Shown here: in pieces, positions 49,268 to 59,950 of the stretch
Layout of the letters: the number at the start of each line of letters is the position of its first letter
Position numbering within the stretch: position 1 is the first letter of the stretch
Source: Pyxicephalus adspersus
Taxonomy: Eukaryota > Chordata > Amphibia > Anura > Pyxicephalidae
Direction of reading: 5' to 3'
Length of the DNA: 64,000 nt
Assembly: GCF_032062135.1 (NCBI RefSeq)
Contig: NC_092862.1
Span: 94,197,279-94,261,278, forward strand
Program-made: the position numbers and the translations under genes
The notes under the pieces: generated by a model
Seen by the model: only the letters and a program-made list of their open reading frames with translations
What the model was told of the DNA's origin: nothing
The model's database searches: none

Positions 49268-49510
49268 AGGATGAAAGTCCTGTTCAGAGCTATCACAGAG
49301 AAAGAAGAAATGCAATTACCATGCAGCCACAGGGAGGGCAAGGTCTCAGCAAAATCAGTGAGGAGCCTTCTACATCCAGTGAAGAAAGGGCCTCATTAAT
49401 AAAGAAAGAAATCCATGGATCTATAACCCATCTACCTGAACCTTCTGTTCCGTATCGGAGCACTGTTTTTGCAATGGACCCAAGGAATGGGTACATCGAT
49501 CCACACTATC
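49268..49510 (+). CDS. GLI3: GLI3 second coding exon (residues 42-122)
   Basis: 243 bp with acceptor TTTCTTCCAG ending at 49267 and donor GTAAGT at 49511; it enters and leaves in phase 1. The product continues from the first exon as [18 protein letters not shown] and ends [15 protein letters not shown]. These are hallmark GLI3 N-terminal sequences, with SEEPSTSS and [11 protein letters not shown] as strongly conserved blocks. The segment belongs to the N-terminal region of GLI3 that acts in transcriptional repression; the SUFU-binding motif, zinc fingers and processing sites lie in later exons. IKKE fits the general SUMO-acceptor pattern, but that is a motif match only. The phase and the 243-bp length agree with what is remembered of the human exon. 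Confidence 0.95.
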
Positions 49511-50394
49511 GTAAGTAGTAGTATTTTGTTTTTTATTTGGTGTGCATTTACTTTTTTCTGTTTACTTAATATATAATTTCCAACAGTTCCTCAAAGCAGT
49601 TATTGGATATTCATGTGTAATTGAACTGCATTTTTTTCTTTTGCCATGTATACTGCTTATTTTATAATCAAAATCTATGTTTCCAAACTGGGGTTCCCCC
49701 TGAGTTTGCTACGGGTTCCTTGAGCAACGAGCACAGTTTTAGCAGATTCCAAGGGTTGCTGCTTTCCCATTAGCCAGCGATTTAAGAGACATTCTTCCTA
49801 TTGACCACCACACTAATGTACTGTAAGTTGTGGATATAGTAATATAAGGGGTCCCCTGAAGACCTGACTGTGTCTGTGTGACTGTGTCCAATAAGTAGTT
49901 CTTACTGCTAGTAAAGTTGTGTAATATCACACATACAACTTCTTAGAATATAAGAACAAGTATGACTGATCCTTTCCTCTGCCACTAAAAGGAGAATAGA
50001 ACCAACTTATCATTTGAAGGTCTCAGTTAAAAAATGTAATGCCGAACACACCATTCAATTATCATTTTATATGTCCTAATGCTCTGATACTTATTACATG
50101 TACAGGCATCAAAGTGTATCGCAATGACTGTGAGAATGGCGCATCCACATCTACCCTCTGACATTTTAGCACTCTAGGCAAATATATCAAATAATATGTA
50201 ATACTATATGAAGTTTTCAAAACCGCTCAGAACAGACATTTGCTCAATTCCTGTTCACATAAAATGCAACATGTGTTTGTAAATACTTATTTTTTAAAGA
50301 ACAAGAACAAGGTAAAGTGTTGTTAATTAACACAAACAAGGAGAAGGACAATTAATGTTTTGTTAAACTCAGGACTAAAAACAAACTGTTCCCT

Positions 50395-50720
50395 GGTAAT
50401 GAAGTGCATCTTGAAGTGTTAGCGTTCTCGCCTTTTACTGCAGATTTATCACCAGGGCAGGATATGACTTTGCTGTTTGACCTTTTGGCCTCCAATTCCA
50501 TAAGACACTTGGCAACCCACAAATCGGGCCCCTTCCGATCATAGAGCCTCCATTTAATGCAGCCAGAGTTGAAGATTTATGTGAAAAGGTCATTGACCAG
50601 ATGACTGATTAGCAGGGACAGCTGATTAGTGCATGGGTTTTCCTGGAAAAACCGGCAATGATGAAAGCTGGCGTTATCCCTTCATTAGTTGGTAAGCAGC
50701 AAAAAACAAAAAATGCTCAC
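50395..50720. promoter_or_regulatory. Candidate conserved non-coding element, intron 3
   Basis: Complex sequence without repeats: CTGTTTGACCTTTTGGCCTC, CCACAAATCGGGCCCCTTCC, CATTTAATGCAGCCAGAG and AAAGGTCATTGACCAGATGA. The last holds an imperfect inverted pair, GGTCA/TGACC, of nuclear-receptor type. It lies 0.9 kb after exon 3 in a position where GLI3 enhancers are known in other vertebrates. Confidence 0.5.
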
Positions 50721-51195
50721 TCATTGGGGAGCAGATCAAAGTGCTTTACAACTTTAATAATTTTCACCACTCCTTGCTTTTACAATAATGAGGCAACACA
50801 TGTTTTTTTTTACTTAGGAAACTCTTACTAAAAATTAATATATGAAGTATACACAGCTTTAATGTTCAGTTAAGATTCCAGCTAATAACAGGTCATATTC
50901 TCGGCCACAATTAGAAGAAATTGTGCATCCCATTGAGTGTATAACAACTAAAGAACTGCAATGACTAAAGTTTGTTTGGCTGTGAGTTCTACAAGCTAAA
51001 GGCAAACAACACTTCTGTCTACCATTGTTGTAGAGTCAGAGGGGCTCATTGACAGTGCAGTTTGTACTGACTGTGTGGTTGATTTGGATTTGTGCATACC
51101 ACAATAAGTGTACATCTTAAAACGTGTGCAGTTATTTCTGTCTTTATTTTTTAATGGTATTGGCGTTGTATTAGTATTATTAGTATAATTTAAGA

Positions 51196-51524
51196 CAGAG
51201 GTCGGCAAACTCTTACCTTTAGGCCAGATACGGACTAGCCAGTAGTTTGTTCCAGCCTAACGCCCCCTGAACGATCCGGTCTATTGCCGCACGGTCTCCC
51301 TGAAGGGAATTCCCTCTCCTCCACAATGCATACAGAGGAGAGGTAACGTTCCCTATTTACCCCGGAGGCGGAAGTGTTAACGCCGGCCGGGGGAATTCCC
51401 TTCAGGGGGGCGTTCCTGGTGGGAGATGGAGCCATTAGGGAGGGACTTGAGAGAGAATCCAGCCTAGTCTGCTCCTGCCCACCCCTGAAATGACCTGGTG
51501 GCCAAAAAAGTTTGATGACCCCTG
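51196..51524. mobile_element. Non-autonomous hAT transposon with perfect 8-bp TSD
   Basis: The left end CAGAGGTCGGCAAACT pairs with the right end AGTTTGATGACCCCTG as terminal inverted repeats of hAT type. ATTTAAGA occurs directly before (51188-51195) and directly after (51525-51532), a perfect 8-bp target-site duplication characteristic of hAT elements. Internally, CTGAAGGGAATTCCC (about 51300) is inverted as GGGAATTCCCTTCAG (about 51391). There is no transposase. The intact duplication and retained CpGs suggest a relatively recent insertion. Confidence 0.93.
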
Positions 51525-52244
51525 ATTTAAGAGATAATATTTTAAGCATTGGATAGATTTGCAAGGAAAAGTTTACATTTCAACCAATCTAACCATAAAG
51601 TTGGCCATGTTTCAAAGTTTGCAATTTGCCTTTATGTGTGAAAATATCCAGAAATTGATGAAACACTGGAGTTTAGGTGTTAGCTGTGTTCATTTAAAGC
51701 TGGTGAGATCACTTTAACTGCTTCTCATTAAGCTATAAAACTCTATACCAATGCTTGTACATTCCACTATGTTTTCAGAGAGCCATGGGGGTTTATACAA
51801 GCAAATGATCTAATTTCAGAGCTCTGCATCTGAATGTGCAAAGAAAACATTGTTGATGACAAATGCCACTTTGACACCCCCCTCCTCCCATCCCAGCTTT
51901 TAGTGTCACCTCTTAAATGTGTCACAGGTGCCAGTGATGCCATTTGGCATATTGCAGACTCTGCACAGCACTTTCTTAGTATCCCCAGAGGGTCAGGCTT
52001 TTGTGACCACTGTAGTCATTGCTAAATGCAGCCAGGAAAACACTAGCACCTGGACTATGCAGCACCTGGTAATATGGATGCAGTGCATTTGTATGCTTTT
52101 TGTGTGCCCCATTGACACGCTTTGATAATATTAACCATGTAAAGACCTGCTGTAGCATGCTTAGTAAAAACTATTGCACTTACTAAATTGTAAACATGTT
52201 TTACGTAATTTAGTTTTATTGGAATGCTTAGGATAAGGATGAGA

Positions 52245-52358
52245 TTATTTTTATTATTGATATTATTAAACAGTATTTATATAGTGCCAACATATTATGC
52301 AGCACTGTACATTTATTAGGGGTTGCAAATGACAGACACAGACAGTGAAACGGGAGGA
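52245..52358 (-). repeat. Solo SINE/LINE 3' tail
   Basis: Plus-strand TATTATTAAACAGTATTTAT, then GTGCCAACATATTATGCAGC, then GGTTGCAAATGACAGACACA is the reverse complement of the 17155-17293 tail. Confidence 0.85.
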
Positions 52359-53360
52359 AGATGCAGGTAAAAGGGTGCCATATAGGCTTTAAAGAGGAGA
52401 ACAAGCCTCACAAAGGCATCTGCTTAGGGAAGGACTAGTGAACTATCACAGGAAGTCTATCTGCATGGGTATGGTCACCCCAACTCTGTGGAAATATCCA
52501 GATAGGCACATTAACACAGATTTTTTTTTAAACCTTGCAATCTTTAGGCTTAAGTCAATTGTTGAGCTATTTGGTGTTATACCGTCTTTTGGCCTGTGTA
52601 CAGAACGTATGTGAATTTCAGCATCCCAGAATAGGTTTTCTTGATGTTGCCATTTAGCCCTAAATGCGCTTAAGTTTATGTGTATTGTGATCCTTTTTAA
52701 CACACTGGATTAGTTGATGTACATGTTTTAGTGCATTATTATTATTATGAATAATGTATAAGCATCACATTTTTTTAAATTTCTTTAACAAGCTATGCTG
52801 TAATTAAATTTAACACGTTGCATTTTCACAAAGAACACATGAGCCTTTTAGAAACAGATTTTATTTTGTTATTGCATTGGTCAATGCATCTCATTTCAGC
52901 TTAATGCACGTGCATTAGGCCTTCATAAAGATGCCTGCTGTGATGGTGTTGGTGGGGAAACAGTGGTTGAGCCATGACAGTGGGACTAACAAGAAGTAGA
53001 GTTATCTATTTATTATTAATATTATTGTTATTTTTTATTGTTAATAATAATAATTTGTTTTCATTGGAAGAAAACTGTTAGGACTTCTTCAAAGATTATG
53101 TTTAAGTTAACTAGATTTTTCAAATAAAATCCGGCATATCTGCTCCACGTACTATTTTTCCCCCCACTGTTCTTCACTCCTTAATATTGTTGCCCCATTA
53201 CTGTTTATTTTCCCCTCTATTGGCTAGTCACCTAATCAACCACTTGAAATAGGGTTTGTTCATATAGTTCAGAGACATCAGGTTACCCTAGATATACCAT
53301 AGATACCATAGATATAATGTGAGTATGTTGTTACATTGGATTGGTCTTTGGCCATGTGCA

Positions 53361-53450
53361 TTATTATTATTATTATTAATATTAATATTAATAAACAGAA
53401 TTTTATATAGTGCCAACATATTATGCAGCGCTGTATACATTTAGACATAC
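53361..53450 (-). repeat. Solo SINE/LINE 3' tail, short
   Basis: TATTATTATTATTAATATT, then AATAAACAG, then GTGCCAACATATTATGCAGC, then GCTGTATACATTTAG: only the distal tail is present. Confidence 0.8.
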
Positions 53451-54004
53451 AGCAGCTACTGAAAAAAAAATAAATAGGATAGCTAATGATACCTGGTGGA
53501 GACAGACTGAGAAATATCAGTTCAGAGCCCAGGAACATAGTAATATTTTGTTTGAAAGATATATTGATAGTAAACTTTAATATACTTTATACACAAAAAT
53601 ACCATTTCATCATCAGCTACTTTAAACTCAGGCTGCACAGCTTTGTTTTTTACACACTAATTTTTTCCATGTGTACGGTGTTTCTGAAACTTTCCCAGCA
53701 GAGCTCTGCCCCCTCTGTCCAACATAGGATTCTGTCAATAATCATGTACTTGTATAGTACTCCGATTGTGTAGTATGAACAATGTGCCCTGAAGTTATGT
53801 ATTCTTAAGGTTAGCAGCCATGATTTATGAATGTTTTGTGTTTCAGAGAAAAGGGTCAGCTTCCTGAAGCACACACAAAAAAAGAAAATTAATTTTGAAA
53901 GGAGCGTCTATGCTTCTTATTGTGAAATGTTGGTGTTACAGAATTTTTTTTTTATGTCTTTTTTTTTTTCAAATGTGTCTGTGGAATGTTGTGTTCTCTC
54001 AGGG

Positions 54005-54260
54005 AGTTCCACTTATCAGGCATAACTGAAAGACTTTCATTGCCGAGGAATGGTAACCATTACTGCAAACATCCATAACATATGTGCGGAATAAAAACAT
54101 CGCAGGGGGGATGTGCTCCCTTGCTGAGAGTAGCTCGGGGATGAGCTTGAGCCTGTCTGGATCTTTGAATAAACATAACTTATATCTCATGACAACACTA
54201 CTAAGTATTTGCAATAGAGGCACCTTTGCAGTAGTGATAATCAGCTAATGTACTCACCAT
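54005..54260. promoter_or_regulatory. Candidate conserved non-coding element, intron 3
   Basis: Complex sequence including GAATGGTAACCATTACTGC (with the palindrome ATGGTAACCAT), ATGTGCGGAATAAAAACATC and AGTAGCTCGGGGATGAGC. CpGs are retained in an otherwise AT-rich neighbourhood. Confidence 0.4.
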
Positions 54261-55474
54261 GAGTTACCTGGAAGAAAATAGAGACTGAAACGGCTTCTTC
54301 CATATATATGGCAATATTGGCAATTAACATCTAAATGCCCAACATTTCAGATAAATCTGGAAGAAAAAGTGCTTTGTACTTTGTTTTCAAAGCAAATAAA
54401 TGAACATTTTTTCCATGTCCGGTTAGTTTTTGTCTGTCTTGCCCAAGCTTACCTCCTTAGGCCATATCATGGATTAGTCCTTCCCAAACTTTCCTTTTTA
54501 TGCCATAATTTTTACAAGTACTCTGAGTACCAGTGACAAACATAAATAAGATCCAGGAATACCTTAGTGTAAATTCATGTATTTCAATTTAGTTGGGTCA
54601 GTTGAGGTGATTTGTACATTATACAAGAATTCATTATTGAAGGATGATAACAAAGCTGTTCTAGGCATATCCAGGTTGGAGAAGACTTAAATGAAGATTA
54701 GGAATATGGTTAGAAATATCCTATTTTAAAAATGTCCTAGAAACAAATTGGAACCTATACAATTGATATTAGATAATTATATTTTATTATCTGTTTTTTA
54801 TTGAAATACTTTGGTTGATAGAATAATTGTAATTATGTTTCATCTTAAGATAATTTTCATTTTTTGTTTTATGACCTTGGACAAGATAGCATACGTTTTA
54901 TAACACATATCATGGAATATTAATATCTGCTTTGTTGTATAAGGCTAATTTGCATCATATATGTATCAAGAACCAAGGATAAGAGGACTGTTATCCAACC
55001 TGTCTCCTGGACATTGACATCTATATTTACAGCCAAGTTATTTCTATCATGTGCCAGTTTTTTAACAATTAGGCTTTATGTTAGGATCCTTGGGGAACGA
55101 GCTGATGTTAAGCAAGGTTATTGCTTACAAAACCAAATACTTTTTTTTTTAAGCGATTCCTTTCTTCTCTTGTGAAGCAGTGCTGCTTTAAACATATTTA
55201 CTATAAGGCTTTATGTGTTTAGCTATCTCTGATATGCAGCTTTCAGTTTCTGGCTTTCAGTTAATAGGAGTATGCTTGCAAAAGCCTCTTCTCACAGCAG
55301 AAATCTAGTTCTAACTTGAAAATAGGAAGCTTGTCTCAAGAGGACAACCCCCATATTGTGGGGTGGAGTATAATCTGATCCTAAGCATTGTTTTTTTTTT
55401 TTTTACCTCTCTCTTTTTTTCTCAATCTCTTTCTAAATAACTGGGTAAAAAATAAGTCAAGAGGGAGATCTGTC

Positions 55475-55800
55475 ATTGTTTGTATGTACTAGGCTTTGCA
55501 AGGGTAAAAATGTAACTGAGCAGAAAATGAAGAAAGACATAAAAGGGTCCCAGCTCAAGGAGGTCAGATCTATCACAAGCTTTGCATCGCCTTCAAAGAT
55601 GCCTGGGACAGGTGGCAGTTCAGACAATCACAGGAGAAGCATTCGCTTGCTCTGAGATAAGGGATTCCAATAGAATCCTGCTATCAGGTCCCAGTTTGCT
55701 TTGATGTTCAGCATGCTAGCAAGACTTCTGGGAGCAGGTTGAAGTCTCCCTCAGTGATATGCTTCTGCTTTTCTACCTTTTAAGGTCTTATTGCAACAGT
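55475..55800. promoter_or_regulatory. Candidate conserved non-coding element, intron 3
   Basis: Includes GTCATTGTTTGTATG (SOX-like ATTGTT), CATCGCCTTCAAAGATGCC (TCF-like CAAAGATG) and GACAGGTGGCAG (E-box CAGGTG). Repeat-free sequence of high complexity over about 320 bp. Confidence 0.45.
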
Positions 55801-56316
55801 CCTGAAGGATTAATCTTGTTTGAATTTTACACATAGAGGTTTAGTCTCTGTTCTGAGCTGGGGGCCTCTGTACCACCTGTGCATTTTGCTAGTGGAGGAA
55901 TTTTGGGTTTGTCTTTGCCGGCTATACCAGTTTTTCTTTACTATTTACACAATTGTAACTGAAGCTGTCCACACTAATAATGATGGTTCCCTTATGAATG
56001 TCTTCTGGAAAATGATTGACCCACTGGGTGAGTACTTCCAGCAGTCACCAGTAGTTAGTTTAGACACTGGAGTTGACTTCAAAAGATTTGCCCATTGCCC
56101 AGATCAAAGTCAGCTATCGGATATTGAATTCTAAAATGTAGAATAGATAAATATACATTTCTATAGACATACTTCCTATTAACTTTTGATTTGGTATTAA
56201 ATGCTTCTTAAGACTTCTGTTACTGATATCCAGGAATATTTCATCTCACTTCCTGTCCTCCTGAGAACATATTTCCAGGCAGGAAGCCAGGGAAACTATC
56301 GAATAGCGACACAGAC

Positions 56317-56319
<3 letters not shown>

Positions 56320-56351
<32 letters not shown>
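56320..56351. repeat. (TA)n microsatellite
   Basis: About 16 TA units, about 60 bp upstream of the TTAA-flanked element. Confidence 0.95.
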
Positions 56352-56354
<3 letters not shown>

Positions 56355-56620
56355 TTTACCAAAATAGGATCTATAAATCAAATACATAAACATAAACAAG
56401 GAGTTCTAATTTAACCACCTGAGAGATAACCCCGACCATGGTTCGGGTTTAAAATAATTACAATTATCGATAACCCCAAACTTTTCTCACTATGAAAATA
56501 CAGTGAGAAAAGTTTGGGTTTATCGATCACTTACCTGGTCCCGCTGCGATCATCCAGCGTCGTGTTCCAGCGTCGTCCTCCAGTGTCGGGTGCCCTCTCC
56601 AGGAAGAACACGCCGACGGC

Positions 56621-56672
56621 GTACGCGCTACGGAGGGAGAAGCCGGCCGGCTTCTCCCTCCGTAGCGTGTAC
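56621..56672. repeat. 52-bp near-perfect GC-rich palindrome
   Basis: The core 56626-56667 is perfectly self-complementary (21 bp per arm, centred on CCGG/CCGG in AGCCGGCCGGCT). Flanking GTAC/GTAC extends it with one mismatched pair. A single strand could form a stable hairpin of about 25 bp. Confidence 0.95.
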
Positions 56673-56718
56673 GTCGGCGCGTACGATGACGTCGGCGCGT
56701 GTGCGGGAAATTCAAATT

Positions 56719-57136
56719 NNNNNNNNNNNNNNNNNNNNNNNNNNNNNNNNNNNNNNNNNNNNNNNNNNNNNNNNNNNNNNNNNNNNNNNNNNNNNNNNNN
56801 NNNNNNNNNNNNNNNNNNNNNNNNNNNNNNNNNNNNNNNNNNNNNNNNNNNNNNNNNNNNNNNNNNNNNNNNNNNNNNNNNNNNNNNNNNNNNNNNNNNN
56901 NNNNNNNNNNNNNNNNNNNNNNNNNNNNNNNNNNNNNNNNNNNNNNNNNNNNNNNNNNNNNNNNNNNNNNNNNNNNNNNNNNNNNNNNNNNNNNNNNNNN
57001 NNNNNNNNNNNNNNNNNNNNNNNNNNNNNNNNNNNNNNNNNNNNNNNNNNNNNNNNNNNNNNNNNNNNNNNNNNNNNNNNNNNNNNNNNNNNNNNNNNNN
57101 NNNNNNNNNNNNNNNNNNNNNNNNNNNNNNNNNNNN
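56719..57136. other. Assembly gap (418 N)
   Basis: A run of N interrupts the TTAA-flanked element. Open frames reported across it are artefacts. The adjacent GC-rich palindrome is a plausible reason for sequencing failure here. Confidence 1.
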
Positions 57137-57508
57137 GTGTTTCAAACATTTTTTATATTCATGATATTTACTAGAACCCTGTTCGGACATATTTCTGTAA
57201 GTTACAGGTCTACAATTTAAAAAAAAAAAAATTTCATGAAAAACAGTTTAACGCTTTTGGAACAGAAATCTAGACATCAGTGTAACGCCCAGGTGGTTAA
57301 CAGAAAAAAAAACTTTTTTTTTTGTTTGTAAATATACATTTTAATAGTATTTTTTCTTTTTAATTAAAACTTCAATTGAATGCTGCTTTTGCTGACTCGT
57401 TCTTTAGAAAATTATAGTTGTCTGTTATGCTCATCTTAAAGATTAAATGTTTTTAGAAACTCTTACTTTTAATAAGAATGCAGATCACAAGATCTAAATA
57501 CTATTTGC

Positions 57509-57654
57509 GCTCTATTTATAAAAGAGTGAATCGTACATTCCCTCAAACATTCCCTCGTAGGAATCAGTTACTGCTATTAAAACACATGGACCTGAAAGAA
57601 TCCCACGAGGGAATGTTTGAGGGAATGCCAGATTTCCTGCTTTTTAAATAGAGC
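57509..57654. mobile_element. ATTCCC palindromic MITE, copy 2
   Basis: Starts GCTCTATTTATAAAAGAG and ends TTTTTAAATAGAGC, its inverted complement with one change. Internal CATTCCCTCAAACATTCCCT is mirrored by AGGGAATGTTTGAGGGAATG. It is clearly the same family as 23114-23250, and this copy keeps the longer palindrome. Confidence 0.88.
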
Positions 57655-57929
57655 TTTTTGACTTTCCTGATCTGCATGCTTGTTTCAGGGACTCAGAAAA
57701 TATTGGTGCCAGACTGCCTGTTCCTCTCATTTTAGGTCCACTACAAAAATATTATCGCAGAAGCAATCATTATATAAATTTGATAGACATGAGTACCCAT
57801 ATTCAGAGGTTCAAGTTTTATTACATACATTACTGTCCAGTAAAATTTTCTATAACTTTTTGTAGTCCAATCAAATCCACATTACAGAATACAAATCTGC
57901 AAATTAAAGGTGTTATATGAAGATTATTA

Positions 57930-57985
<56 letters not shown>

Positions 57986-57986
57986 T
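57930..57986. repeat. (TA)n microsatellite
   Basis: About 22 TA units followed by an interrupted TATATATTTATATATATT tail. Confidence 0.95.
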
Positions 57987-58829
57987 TTGTTACATTCATT
58001 TGTGCCCTTTTCTGTTAAATACTAAAACATTTAAAAGGATGTATCTGAATATTTGAAGAGCCTTTGCAGTAAAGTCTATTACTAATATGTCTGATGCTGT
58101 ACATTCAGCACATCAAACAAAACACAGAAACGTCCACTTCAAAGAGTTCCCAGATCAATTTTTCCTCAAGAAAAAAGGCAGCATCCTGGAGAAAGATGTG
58201 AATTAAAGGGAAACTGTCAGGGCAAGTGTTACCTGGCATGTTGAAGCCAGGCAATGGTAGCCTAATGTGAAACTCCAGATAATAATAAAAAAAAAATGAG
58301 TAGCCAAGTATAGGATAAAGTAAAAAAATTATATTTAAATAATCAACCTTAGTCTAGATATTTCTAATAGCCAGCACAATTTAACCCATGTCAATTGAGC
58401 TCAGGTCCTCCAGGGTCCCAGTCCGTAACTGGACAGTGAAAGGGAGAAGCAGCACAGTGATGAACACGTCTCCTTGTCACTCTTTTCTCCCCTCCAATCA
58501 GCAAACTTCATGTCAGCAGAGGAGCTGATTGGCTCCTTGTGCTGCTGCTTCCTATACCAAGCCAACCCTAATGTATTGGAGGAGGCTGATACCCGGTCAA
58601 ATTCAAGTGCTTACCATGCTTGCATTTAAAAACACATTTAGTAATGTATCGATAATTATAGAGCTGCAGTAATATGTGATTTATATCAATCTATATGAAA
58701 CGTGAATTTTTTTACATATCAAAAATTATGTGTTGGTGTTAGTTGTGATGCAGAAGCTTGGCACTTGAACCACACACAGCCACCCCATTCATTCTCCATA
58801 GGCAGCCGCAGGAGAAAAGCTAGAATCTT

Positions 58830-58960
58830 AGGTTAGGTTAACTGGATTCCCCTAAAATTGACCTTAGACTGTGGTAATGACAAATAGCTATGGTAGGGGC
58901 ATTAGATTGGGAGGACTTTGTCATAATAGCTACATAATTTGTTAGCACTATATAAATATT
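58830..58960 (+). repeat. Degenerate V-SINE 3' portion
   Basis: GGTTAGGTTAACTGGATTCC, then AAATTGACCTTAGACTGTGG, then ATTAGATTGGGAGGACTTTG, then TAGCACTATATAAATATTAG parallels 6120-6290 of the V-SINE at 5953-6292. The head and core are missing or unrecognisable. Confidence 0.7.
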
Positions 58961-59139
58961 AGTTAATCTTCTTAATTAAAAATTAAAAAAAAAAATGGAG
59001 TTTTAAAAGCATGTGAGCATTTAGAGTGCATACTAGGAAGTTTCCTCTCACACAAAGTACCCAGAACCTAGTCAGTATGTTCTGTAACAAATAATAAATA
59101 TTTGCCCTGACAGTAATATTCATATATGCCTCAATCTAT

Positions 59140-59160
59140 CTATATATATATATATATATA
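59140..59160. repeat. (TA)n microsatellite, short
   Basis: About 10 TA units. Confidence 0.9.
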
Positions 59161-59394
59161 AATAAATGTTTCTGAATATATTAAACAACAAACCTTGTTT
59201 CTGTACCTTGTGATGTGTTTAAATAGCCATTTCTCCATGTGACTAAAGGCTGTAAATATATCTCCTAAAGTATTTGTTCCCGTAAACGTTTAAGTAAACC
59301 TGTCCCAGCTGAAGCTAGATCCTGTATGCTGGAAGTGGAGCTTTGTTCCTATGTTATACTCATAATTCAGCAACATATTAGATAGATTGTTGGT

Positions 59395-59710
59395 CCCAGA
59401 AGTCATAATGAAATAACCTTCATTTCCTGCCGTAGGGAAATAAGAGCACAATCAAGGGTTTGGGCAGATCTCTCGATTAAACAAAGGACTAACTGTGCGC
59501 AAATTGCTTCATAACAATTTGTAAAGAGCCCACTTTATACATTTCTCTGCAGATGTAATAGCTGATATTTTTAATCACAGCAGCAGAACTGTAAATGCCT
59601 TCAGCATATGGCCTTGGCTGTGTAATTAGCTGCTACAAACTATTTTGATTTAAAATTGCCTTGATAAGTGTTCCCTGGCCTAATTGCCATGGGATTCAAT
59701 GTTAAAAATC
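59395..59710. promoter_or_regulatory. Candidate conserved non-coding element, intron 3
   Basis: The strongest enhancer-like block in the window. GATTAAACAAAGG at about 59475-59487 (TCF/SOX-like), ATAACAATTTG (SOX-like), GATATTTTTAATCACAGC, a CATATG E-box at 59605-59610 and TAATTAGC at 59623-59630 are packed into repeat-free complex sequence. No alignment was done, so conservation is inferred. Confidence 0.5.
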
Positions 59711-59884
59711 AACTTGCTTTTACTTTTTTTTCTAACGTCCAGGCACAGTTTTTGCATAAAAAATATTTTAACTTTAATGTATGCATAAAAAAAAATTACC
59801 ATTTTACATTTATTGCTGTTTTATATCCGGATTACAAACATATAAAAATATACTATATAAAGGTGAAAAGGTAGAGTTTTGAAA

Positions 59885-59887
<3 letters not shown>

Positions 59888-59946
<59 letters not shown>

Positions 59947-59950
59947 ATAT
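59888..59950. repeat. (TA)n microsatellite
   Basis: About 30 TA units with one TG interruption near 59928. Confidence 0.95.

Larger units (their letters stand above)
56415..57296. mobile_element. TTAA-flanked foldback element (piggyBac-like), gapped
   Basis: TTAA at 56411-56414 precedes CCACCTGAGAGATAAC. At the other end, GTAACGCCCAGGTGG runs into TTAA at 57297-57300, so the termini are inverted (CCACCTG...CAGGTGG) and flanked by TTAA, the target of piggyBac-type transposases. A 24-bp inverted repeat lies near the left end (56468-56491 with 56502-56525) and a 52-bp palindrome at 56621-56672. The 418-base gap hides the middle, so coding capacity is unknown. Superfamily assignment rests only on the TTAA and termini. 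Confidence 0.65.

Noticed and set aside
49803..49812. GLI-binding-site-like GACCACCAC near exon 3 (autoregulation)
   Set aside because: One mismatch from the GACCACCCA consensus; such matches are expected by chance in 64 kb.
56503..57220. Long open frames on both strands across 56.5-57.2 kb
   Set aside because: They run through 418 N and have no stop only because the bases are unknown.
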